Below are positions 7,617-14,733 of a stretch of DNA of 27,167 nucleotides, one piece after another. The notes under the pieces were generated by a model that saw nothing but the letters and a program-made list of their open reading frames with translations, was not told the origin of the DNA and did not search any database. The position numbers were made by a program, and so were the translations under genes. Every line of letters starts with the position of its first letter. Positions within the stretch are counted from its first letter, which is position 1. Source of the stretch: an uncultured Lachnospiraceae bacterium (GTDB lineage: Bacteria > Bacillota > Clostridia > Lachnospirales > Lachnospiraceae). The stretch spans positions 1 to 27,167 of the forward strand of contig CAJLUP010000013.1 of assembly GCA_905209865.1 (NCBI GenBank), written 5' to 3'.

Positions 7617-9836
7617 TTGTTTGCGGATGTAATCATAGATATTCAACATGAAAAACTGGATAAGATCTTTCAATATCGGATACCCGAGCGGTTGGAGCAG
7701 GAACTGGAGGCGGGCATGGAAGTGGTCGTTCCTTTTGGAAAGGGAAACCGTGAGACGAAAGGGTATGTAACTGCACTGACGGATACATGTGATTATGATC
7801 TTGCAAAGGTGAAGGAGATTATTGATATTTCACGCAGCAGTGTGGAAATTGAGGCAAAACTGATCGCATTGGCTGCGTGGATGAAATCAAATTACGGCGG
7901 GACAATGCTCCAGTCATTAAAGACCGTTCTTCCGATTAAGCAGAAAGAAAATGCAAAAGTGAAAAGACAGCTCAGACTTTTGCTCGACAAAGAAACCGGA
8001 GAACGTCAGCTTCATTATTATTTAGAAAAGAATCAGAAAGCAAGGGCGCGTCTGATGGCGGCGCTTCTTGACGATCCTCTTCTGGATTATGAACTTGTCA
8101 GAAAAAAACTCAATATTACGGCTCCGGTGATCCGTGCGCTGGAAGAACAGCACGTTCTTTCTGTGGAATCAAAGCAGGTGTACCGTAACCCGGTTCATGG
8201 GGAAATCGTTCAAGATCAGAATCTGATTTATAACAAAGAACAGCGGCAGGTGATCGACAGCTTTTGCCACGACTATGAAAACGGCGTTCGGAAAACGTAT
8301 TTGATCCATGGTGTTACGGGGAGCGGAAAGACAGAAGTTTATATGGAAATGATACAGTCTGTTGTAGATCAGGGCGGGCAGGCGATTGTTCTGATTCCGG
8401 AAATCGCGCTGACATATCAGACCGTGATGCGGTTTTACAGAAGATTTAAAGACCGCGTGTCGGTGATGAATTCCAGACTATCTGCAGGAGAAAGATACGA
8501 TCAGATGATGCGGGCAAAAGCCGGGGAAGTGGATGTGATGATCGGACCGAGATCAGCGTTGTTTACACCGTTTCCGAATCTGGGACTGATCGTCATCGAC
8601 GAAGAGCATGAGCCGACTTATAAAAGCGAACAGACGCCGAGATATCACGCGAGGGAGACAGCGCAGAGAAGGGCGCAGACAGAAAATGCGAGCGTTGTTC
8701 TCGGGAGTGCGACCCCGTCAATGGAAGCGATGTATCGGGCGAAAAGGGGCGAGTATGTTCTGTTTGAAATGAAAAACCGTTCGAAAATGCAGAGTCCGGC
8801 AGAGGTTTATACCGTGGATATGCGGGAAGAATTAAAGAAGGGAAACCGTTCTATCCTCAGTGAAAAACTGCAGGAACTGATGAAAGAAAGGCTTGAAAGA
8901 GGCGAACAGACGATGCTCTTTTTAAATCGGAGAGGCTATTCGGGGTTTGTTTCCTGCAGGGAATGCGGTCATGTTGTAAAGTGTCCGCACTGTGATGTGT
9001 CGCTTTCTGTTCACAGAGACGGAAAGATGCGGTGTCATTACTGCGGGTATGAGAGTTCCCGCGTGAAAACATGTCCTGAATGCGGTTCTGATCATATCGG
9101 AGAGTTTCGCGCAGGGACACAGCAGATCGAGGACATTGTGAAACGGATTTTCCCGAGGGCAAGGGTACTGCGCATGGATATGGATACAACCCGGCAGAAA
9201 GATTCTCATGAGAAGATCCTGTCAGCATTTGCAAATGAAGAGGCAGATATTCTTGTTGGAACGCAGATGATCGTAAAGGGACATGATTTCCCGAATGTGA
9301 CTTTGGTCGGTGTTTTGGCGGCGGATATGTCGCTCTATACGGACGATTACAGGTCGGGCGAGCGAACGTTTCAGCTCTTGACGCAGGCGGTCGGAAGAGC
9401 GGGCCGGGGTGAGAAAAAAGGTGAGGCGGTCATTCAGACATACAGCCCGGATCATTACGCGATCGTGACATCTGCGGCGCAGGATTACGAGGCTTTCTAT
9501 GAAGAAGAGATCCGATACAGAACATTGATGGGGTATCCGCCGACAGAGCATCTTCTGGCGGTATTTGTATCATGCACAGACGAGGCGCTGTTGGAAACAG
9601 GGTGTAAGTATTTAAAAGAATATATGATAAAAGCAAAGAAGAATATCGAGGCATCCGTGATCGGTCCGGCAAGTCCGGGGATTGAGAAGATTAACGACGT
9701 TTATCGGAGAGTGATTTATGTAAAAACGGCACACTACAATGATCTTGTCGTGCTCAAAGACCGGACAGAAAAATATATTGAGATCAATTCGGGTTTTGAT
9801 AAAATGAGAATACAATTTGATTTTAATCCAATGTAA
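7617..9836 (+). CDS. priA: Primosomal protein N' (replication restart helicase)
   Basis: Superfamily 2 DNA helicase that recognises stalled or repaired forks and reloads the replicative helicase. Seen in order (numbered from an alternative TTG at 7611): an N-terminal DNA-binding domain, Walker A GVTGSGKT (234-241), DEEH box (330-333), eight zinc-binding cysteines in four CxxC pairs (449/452, 458/461, 475/478, 488/491), GTQMIVKGHDF and the QAVGRAGRG motif VI. I place the start at TTG 7617 (MFADVIIDIQHEKLDK) because AAGGGG (7604-7609) is 7 nt upstream; for TTG 7611 the spacing would be 1 nt. The resulting protein is 739 residues, normal for the family. It begins about 20 nt after murE, so co-transcription is likely. 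Confidence 0.95.
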   Translation: MFADVIIDIQHEKLDKIFQYRIPERLEQELEAGMEVVVPFGKGNRETKGYVTALTDTCDYDLAKVKEIIDISRSSVEIEAKLIALAAWMKSNYGGTMLQSLKTVLPIKQKENAKVKRQLRLLLDKETGERQLHYYLEKNQKARARLMAALLDDPLLDYELVRKKLNITAPVIRALEEQHVLSVESKQVYRNPVHGEIVQDQNLIYNKEQRQVIDSFCHDYENGVRKTYLIHGVTGSGKTEVYMEMIQSVVDQGGQAIVLIPEIALTYQTVMRFYRRFKDRVSVMNSRLSAGERYDQMMRAKAGEVDVMIGPRSALFTPFPNLGLIVIDEEHEPTYKSEQTPRYHARETAQRRAQTENASVVLGSATPSMEAMYRAKRGEYVLFEMKNRSKMQSPAEVYTVDMREELKKGNRSILSEKLQELMKERLERGEQTMLFLNRRGYSGFVSCRECGHVVKCPHCDVSLSVHRDGKMRCHYCGYESSRVKTCPECGSDHIGEFRAGTQQIEDIVKRIFPRARVLRMDMDTTRQKDSHEKILSAFANEEADILVGTQMIVKGHDFPNVTLVGVLAADMSLYTDDYRSGERTFQLLTQAVGRAGRGEKKGEAVIQTYSPDHYAIVTSAAQDYEAFYEEEIRYRTLMGYPPTEHLLAVFVSCTDEALLETGCKYLKEYMIKAKKNIEASVIGPASPGIEKINDVYRRVIYVKTAHYNDLVVLKDRTEKYIEINSGFDKMRIQFDFNPM

Positions 9837-9857
9837 CGGATAGAAAGAAGGAGAAAA

Positions 9858-10358
9858 ATGGCAATCAGAGCAATCAGAGAAATCGGAGACGATATATTAG
9901 AAAAACAGTGTAAGGCAGTACCGAAGATGACGCTTCGCACGAAAATATTGATCGGAGATATGCTTGAGACAATGTATGAAAGCAATGGCGTTGGACTCGC
10001 AGCTCCGCAGGTCGGCGTTTTGAAAAGAATCGTGGTGATCGATGTAGGCGAAGGCCCGATCATTTTGATCAATCCTCAGATCATCGAGACATCAGGAGAG
10101 CAGACGGGAGAAGAGGGGTGCTTAAGCGTTCCCGGAAAATTCGGGATCGTTACAAGACCGAACTATGTGAAGGTGCGGGCGTTCGATGAAAATATGAATG
10201 AGTTTGAAATGGAAGGGGAAGGACTGCTTGCGAGGGCGTTCTGCCATGAGATCGACCATTTAGACGGAAAATTATATGTAGGACTGGCAGAAGACGGACT
10301 TCATGAAGTATCTTATGATGATGAAGATCAGGAAGAGACAGAAGGAGTGGAAGAATGA
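9858..10358 (+). CDS. def: Peptide deformylase
   Basis: Metalloenzyme that removes the formyl group from the N-terminal Met of nascent proteins at the ribosome exit. All three family motifs are present: GVGLAAPQ (44-51), EEGCLSVP with metal-ligand Cys88, and CHEIDHLDG with His130, Glu131 and His134. The 166-residue length fits; the last 14 residues form an acidic tail rich in Asp and Glu. SD AAGGAG (9848-9853) lies 4 nt from the ATG, and the gene starts 21 nt after priA. The stop overlaps the fmt start by 4 nt (ATGA), so the two antagonistic formylation enzymes are translationally coupled. Confidence 0.95.
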   Translation: MAIRAIREIGDDILEKQCKAVPKMTLRTKILIGDMLETMYESNGVGLAAPQVGVLKRIVVIDVGEGPIILINPQIIETSGEQTGEEGCLSVPGKFGIVTRPNYVKVRAFDENMNEFEMEGEGLLARAFCHEIDHLDGKLYVGLAEDGLHEVSYDDEDQEETEGVEE

Positions 10359-11365
10359 GAGTAATATTTATGGGAACCCCCGATTTTTCGGTCGGAACTC
10401 TGGAGGCGCTTGTAGAGGCCGGGCATGATGTGTGTCTGGTTGTGACGCAGCCCGATAAACCGAAAGGCAGAGGGAAGGAAATGCAGTTTACTCCGGTAAA
10501 GGAAGCGGCGGTCAGGCATGGTATTCCTGTGTATCAGCCGAAACGGGTGCGCGATGCTGAATGTGTGGAAGAATTGAGAAAATATAATGCCGATGTGATG
10601 GTTGTCGTTGCTTTCGGTCAAATCCTGCCGAAAGCGATTCTTGAAATGACACCTTACGGCTGTATTAATGTTCATGCGTCCTTGCTTCCGAAATACCGTG
10701 GAGCGGCTCCGATCCAGTGGGCGATCATAGAAGGGGAGACCGTGACTGGCGTAACGACGATGCAGATGGATGAAGGACTTGATACCGGGGATATGATCCT
10801 CAAAACAGAAATTCCGATCGCAGAAGACGAGACAGGAGAGTCTCTTCATGATAAGTTGGCAGAAGCAGGCGCGGCGCTTTGCGTGGAGACATTGCATGCT
10901 ATAGAAAAGAAAACGGCAGTGTTTGAAAAGCAGCCGGAAAGTCCGACTGCCTATGCGAAAATGCTTACGAAAGATCTCGGAGATATTGACTGGACGAAGA
11001 CGGCGGTACAGATCGAGCGACTTGTGCGCGGGTTGAATTCATGGCCGAGCGCATATACGCATACAGGCGGCAAAGTGATGAAGATCTGGAAAGCACAGGC
11101 AGAGCCTCAGGGACAAAAAGGAAAAAGCACAAGGGATAACGGTCAGGACAGGACAGAACAGATCGGACAGACCAAAGAAAAAAATGAATGGAACACAATG
11201 CCGGGAACGGTAGTTTCCGTGGAAAAAGATTCGTTCTGCGTACAGACAGGAGACGGAGTGCTCCGTGTTTTAGAAGTGCAGATGCCCGGAAAGAAACGGA
11301 TGGATACAGGTGCATTCCTGCGAGGATATGCACTGGAAGAAGGCTCGGTATTTGGGAGAGAATAA
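10355..11365 (+). CDS. fmt: Methionyl-tRNA formyltransferase
   Basis: Transfers a formyl group from 10-formyl-tetrahydrofolate to Met-tRNA(fMet) for translation initiation. The N-terminal Rossmann-like domain has the catalytic triad Asn105, His107 and Asp143 and the SLLPKYRGAAPIQW folate-binding motif (109-122). A C-terminal OB-type domain follows. At 336 residues it is about 25 longer than typical. The excess is a hydrophilic insertion at residues about 248-282, rich in Gln, Lys, Gly and Glu, placed between WKAQAE and the PGTVVSV strand of the C-terminal domain. It overlaps def by 4 nt and its TAA shares one base with the rsmB ATG. Function is firm; the insertion is unusual. Confidence 0.95.
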   Translation: MRVIFMGTPDFSVGTLEALVEAGHDVCLVVTQPDKPKGRGKEMQFTPVKEAAVRHGIPVYQPKRVRDAECVEELRKYNADVMVVVAFGQILPKAILEMTPYGCINVHASLLPKYRGAAPIQWAIIEGETVTGVTTMQMDEGLDTGDMILKTEIPIAEDETGESLHDKLAEAGAALCVETLHAIEKKTAVFEKQPESPTAYAKMLTKDLGDIDWTKTAVQIERLVRGLNSWPSAYTHTGGKVMKIWKAQAEPQGQKGKSTRDNGQDRTEQIGQTKEKNEWNTMPGTVVSVEKDSFCVQTGDGVLRVLEVQMPGKKRMDTGAFLRGYALEEGSVFGRE

Positions 11366-12813
11366 TGGCAAAGGCGATCAATGAAAGAGAAATCGTAGTC
11401 GCGATCCTTATGGAAGTGACGGAAAACGGCAGATACAGCCATATCGTATTAAGAGAAGTTTTGGCAAAATATCAATATCTTGAAAAAAGAGAGAGAGCAT
11501 TTATCACTCGGGTTACAGAAGGCACGCTGGAACATATGACAGAGATTGATTATATTCTCGATAAGTTCTCGAAAGTAAAAGTAAAAAAGATGAAGCCGTT
11601 TATCCGGGCTCTTTTAAGAAGCGCGGTCTATCAGATCAAATATATGGACAGTGTTCCAGATCATGCGGTCTGCAGTGAATCGGTGAAGCTGGCGGTAAGG
11701 AAAGGTTTTTCCGGTTTGCGGGGATATGTAAACGGCGTATTGCGAAGCATCGCAAAAGGGATCGGTCAGGTAGAGTATCCGTCAGATCCGATCAAACGTC
11801 TTTCAGTACAGTATTCCTGTCCGGAATGGATCATCCGATTATGGAAAGAAACGTATGAACTTCCTTTGATCGAGACGATGCTGAAAGATTTTCAGACAGA
11901 AAAGCCGACAACGATCAGGTGCTGCAGAAGCAGGATCACGCCTGAACAACTGAAAGAACGGCTTGAAAAAGAAAATGTTTCTGTGGAAGAGCATCCTTAT
12001 CTTCGGGATGCGCTTCTTATCTCAAAATATGACTATTTGGAGTCTTTAGCGGTGTTTCGGGAAGGCTTGTTTGTCGTGCAGGATATCAGTTCGATGCTTG
12101 TAGGAGAACTGGCGCATGTGCAGGCAGGCGCTCAGGTCATCGATCTGTGCGCGGCTCCGGGCGGAAAGGCGCTTGACATTGCAGAACGGATTTTGATGGA
12201 AGAACGCAAGAAAGACAGAACAGAAACAGACGCAGTAAAGGGCAGCGGAACAGAGAAGGACAAGGAAGAGAAGGACAAGGAAGAGACGACCGGATGTTCC
12301 GGTCATGTGGAAGCCCGCGATCTGACGGAATATAAAGTGTCTTTGATCGAGGAAAATATAGAACGTATGGGACTTCACAATGTGACGGCAGTTTGTCAGG
12401 ACGCGTCTGCGTATGATGAGAAGTCGGCAGAAAAGGCGGACATTGTGATTGCCGACCTTCCCTGTTCCGGTCTTGGAGTACTCGGCCGGAAGACAGATCT
12501 GAAATATAAGGCGTCTTTGGAAGGGATCGAGAGTCTTGTCCAGCTTCAGCGGAAGATCCTTTCCTGTGCGGCTTCTTATGTAAAACCCGGAGGGGAACTT
12601 CTCTATAGCACATGTACTGTGAATCCAAAGGAGAATGTTGAGAACGTACATTGGTTTTTGGAAGAATTTCCGGAATTTTATGCAGATGATATCAGGGAAG
12701 ACTTGTGCGCCGAATTGCGGGAAAGTGTGACAGAGACAGGATGTATTCAGTTTTTGCCCGGAGTTCATAAAAGCGACGGATTTTTTATTGCGCGGATGCG
12801 GAAGAAAGGTTAA
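11365..12813 (+). CDS. rsmB: 16S rRNA (cytosine-967-C5)-methyltransferase
   Basis: SAM-dependent rRNA methyltransferase of the RsmB/Nop2 family. The N-terminal NusB-like helical domain covers about residues 1-135. The catalytic domain has the SAM-binding motif VIDLCAAPGGKALDIAE (258-274), DLPCSGLG with Cys367, and the nucleophile motif YSTCT with Cys417. Start chosen at ATG 11365 (MAKAINEREIVV), which overlaps the fmt stop by one base and has GGGAG (11354-11358) 6 nt upstream; the frame stays open further into fmt but that part is not homologous. Length is 482 residues, longer than usual because of a Lys/Asp/Glu-rich insertion at about 279-310 just after the SAM motif. The following 113 nt hold no gene. 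Confidence 0.93.
   Translation: MAKAINEREIVVAILMEVTENGRYSHIVLREVLAKYQYLEKRERAFITRVTEGTLEHMTEIDYILDKFSKVKVKKMKPFIRALLRSAVYQIKYMDSVPDHAVCSESVKLAVRKGFSGLRGYVNGVLRSIAKGIGQVEYPSDPIKRLSVQYSCPEWIIRLWKETYELPLIETMLKDFQTEKPTTIRCCRSRITPEQLKERLEKENVSVEEHPYLRDALLISKYDYLESLAVFREGLFVVQDISSMLVGELAHVQAGAQVIDLCAAPGGKALDIAERILMEERKKDRTETDAVKGSGTEKDKEEKDKEETTGCSGHVEARDLTEYKVSLIEENIERMGLHNVTAVCQDASAYDEKSAEKADIVIADLPCSGLGVLGRKTDLKYKASLEGIESLVQLQRKILSCAASYVKPGGELLYSTCTVNPKENVENVHWFLEEFPEFYADDIREDLCAELRESVTETGCIQFLPGVHKSDGFFIARMRKKG
12256..12285 (+). repeat. Perfect 15-bp tandem duplication inside rsmB
   Basis: AAGGACAAGGAAGAG occurs twice back to back (12256-12270 and 12271-12285) and encodes KDKEE twice. It lies within the low-complexity insertion after the SAM-binding motif. 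Perfect DNA identity points to recent slippage. Confidence 0.85.
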
Positions 12814-12926
12814 GAAGGCAGGATCGGGCAGCGCTGTCTGAAAATGAAAGAACGCGCGGCGCGGCTGTAAAGCGGCGATAAGCAAAGAAGCGGCAGGACG
12901 GCGTCGAAAAATGAAAAAAGGGAAGT

Positions 12927-13979
12927 ATGAGAATGAAGAAAGATATTCGGGCATATGAATATGAAGAATTAAAAAAAGAGATGGAGCATCTGGGGGAGAA
13001 GCCGTTTCGGGCAAAACAGGTGTATGAGTGGCTGCATGTGAAGCTTGCAGATCGTTTTGACGAGATGACGAATCTGTCTGTAAAGCTGAGGGAGAAACTT
13101 GCGGAGGAATATGACATTTTTCCGGTGGAGATGGCAGAACGTCAGCAGTCAAAGCTGGATGGAACGAACAAGTTTTTGTTTCGTCTGCATGACGGGAATA
13201 TGGTGGAAAGCGTTCTTATGAGATATAAGCACGGTAATTCGGTATGTATTTCCTCACAGGCGGGATGCCGTATGGGGTGTGCCTTTTGTGCATCAACGAT
13301 CGGAGGTCTGAAACGGAATCTGTCGGCATCTGAGATGCTCGGTCAGATTTATCAGATCCAGAAAATTATCGGGGAGCGGGTTTCGAATATCGTTATCATG
13401 GGAACAGGGGAACCGCTTGATAATTATGATAATTTTTTGAAATTCATTCATATACTGACAGATGAACACGGACTGAATATCAGTCAGCGGAATGTGACAG
13501 TTTCCACATGCGGGATTGTGCCAAGAATTTTGGAACTGGCAGAGGAACATCTGCAGATTACGCTGGCGCTTTCTCTTCACGGCTCTACCCAGGAAAAACG
13601 GAGAAAACTGATGCCTGTTGCGAATAAGTATGAATTAGGAGAAGTGCTTTCAGCTTGTGATACTTATTTTGAAAAGACAGGGCGCAGGGTTACATTCGAG
13701 TACAGTCTTGTGCATCAGGTGAATGATACAGATGAAGATGCAAGAGAGCTGTCAGCGCTTCTTGCCCCTCGCAACTGTCATCTGAACCTGATTCCGGTAA
13801 ACCCTGTGAAGGAGCGTTCTTTTCAGCGTCCAAGCCGCAAAAGTGCTTTGAATTTCAAAAATAAACTTGAAAAAAGCGGAATTAATGTTACTATAAGAAG
13901 AGAAATGGGCTCGGATATCGACGGAGCGTGCGGTCAGCTTAGACGGCGCTACGAGGAAGAGACAATGAACGAGGATTAA
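12927..13979 (+). CDS. rlmN: 23S rRNA (adenine-2503-C2)-methyltransferase / tRNA A37 methyltransferase
   Basis: Radical-SAM methyltransferase that methylates C2 of A2503 in 23S rRNA and, in characterised members, A37 of some tRNAs. The [4Fe-4S] motif GCRMGCAFC supplies Cys114, Cys118 and Cys121. The C-terminal GACGQLRR supplies Cys335, equivalent to the methyl-carrying cysteine of the mechanism. MGTGEPLDNYDN and LSLHGS are further family motifs. Length is 350 residues, as expected. ATG 12933 (MKKDIRAYEY) is an alternative start, since AAGGGA at 12918-12923 is 9 nt from it but only 3 nt from 12927. No Cfr-like resistance features are seen. The gene sits between rsmB and the phosphatase gene in the same block. 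Confidence 0.95.
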   Translation: MRMKKDIRAYEYEELKKEMEHLGEKPFRAKQVYEWLHVKLADRFDEMTNLSVKLREKLAEEYDIFPVEMAERQQSKLDGTNKFLFRLHDGNMVESVLMRYKHGNSVCISSQAGCRMGCAFCASTIGGLKRNLSASEMLGQIYQIQKIIGERVSNIVIMGTGEPLDNYDNFLKFIHILTDEHGLNISQRNVTVSTCGIVPRILELAEEHLQITLALSLHGSTQEKRRKLMPVANKYELGEVLSACDTYFEKTGRRVTFEYSLVHQVNDTDEDARELSALLAPRNCHLNLIPVNPVKERSFQRPSRKSALNFKNKLEKSGINVTIRREMGSDIDGACGQLRRRYEEETMNED

Positions 13980-13989
13980 GGAGAAGCGT

Positions 13990-14733
13990 ATGAGAACATT
14001 TTCGATAACAGATGTAGGAATGGTAAGACAAGTGAATCAGGATTATGTCTATGTAACGGACAGACCTCTCGGAATTCTTCAGAATCTCTTTGTGGTGGCA
14101 GACGGTATGGGAGGACATCAGGCTGGAGATTATGCTTCCAAGTATACGGTTGAAGTGCTCAACAGGGAATTGGCGATGAGTGAAGGTGAAGATATTGAGA
14201 GGAGTCTTGTGAGCGCGATCAAAGCGGCAAACAGGGAGATCATTAAAGAAGCTTCCAGAGACGAACATCTCAAAGGAATGGGAACGACGGTTGTAGCTGC
14301 AACGATTTCAAATCAGATGATGTATTTTGCAAATGTAGGAGACAGCCGTTTGTATCTGATCAATCAAGGCATTCAGCAGCTTACAAAAGATCATTCCCTT
14401 GTGGAAGAAATGGTAAGGCTTGGCGGGATCAAACCGGAAGAAGCCAAGCATCATCCTGATAAAAATATTATTACGAGAGCGATCGGCGCGAAAGCCGATG
14501 TAGAGGTAGACTTTTATGAGCACCGTCTGAAACGGGGAGACATCATATTGATGTGTACAGACGGTTTAAGCAATATGGTAGAGGATGAGGAACTTTTCCA
14601 TATTGTGCAGGGTGGAAGAGATATTGTAGAGTCAGGTCAGGCTCTTGTAGAGGCAGCAAAAGAAAACGGCGGTACAGATAATATAGGGGTCGTCCTTATA
14701 GAACCGTTTGCAGATGAGGTGAGTGTATTATGA
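13990..14733 (+). CDS. stp: PP2C-family Ser/Thr phosphatase, partner of the PASTA kinase
   Basis: Stp1/PrpC-type protein phosphatase that reverses phosphorylation by the adjacent kinase. Metal-binding residues are visible: Asp18 in RQVNQDY, Asp38-Gly39 in VADGMGGHQAGD, Asp191 in CTDGLSN and Asp230 in GGTDNIGVV. GMGTTVVAA and NVGDSRLY are also typical. It has 247 residues and no membrane segment, so it is cytosolic. The SD AAGGAG (13978-13983) overlaps the rlmN stop codon, and the gene's own TGA overlaps the kinase ATG by 4 nt. This tight coupling of phosphatase and kinase is common in Firmicutes. Confidence 0.95.
   Translation: MRTFSITDVGMVRQVNQDYVYVTDRPLGILQNLFVVADGMGGHQAGDYASKYTVEVLNRELAMSEGEDIERSLVSAIKAANREIIKEASRDEHLKGMGTTVVAATISNQMMYFANVGDSRLYLINQGIQQLTKDHSLVEEMVRLGGIKPEEAKHHPDKNIITRAIGAKADVEVDFYEHRLKRGDIILMCTDGLSNMVEDEELFHIVQGGRDIVESGQALVEAAKENGGTDNIGVVLIEPFADEVSVL

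Noticed and set aside
11188..11364. Upstream extension of the rsmB frame inside fmt
   Set aside because: The frame is open, but the encoded residues are not RsmB-like and overlap the fmt 3' end. ATG 11365 has a ribosome site and starts the conserved NusB-like domain.
12046..13152. Long minus-strand open frame of 368 codons across rsmB and rlmN
   Set aside because: It lies opposite two well-identified genes, has no recognisable domain, low-complexity Phe/Ser/His/Arg-rich sequence, and no convincing ribosome site. It is a shadow of the plus-strand codon bias.
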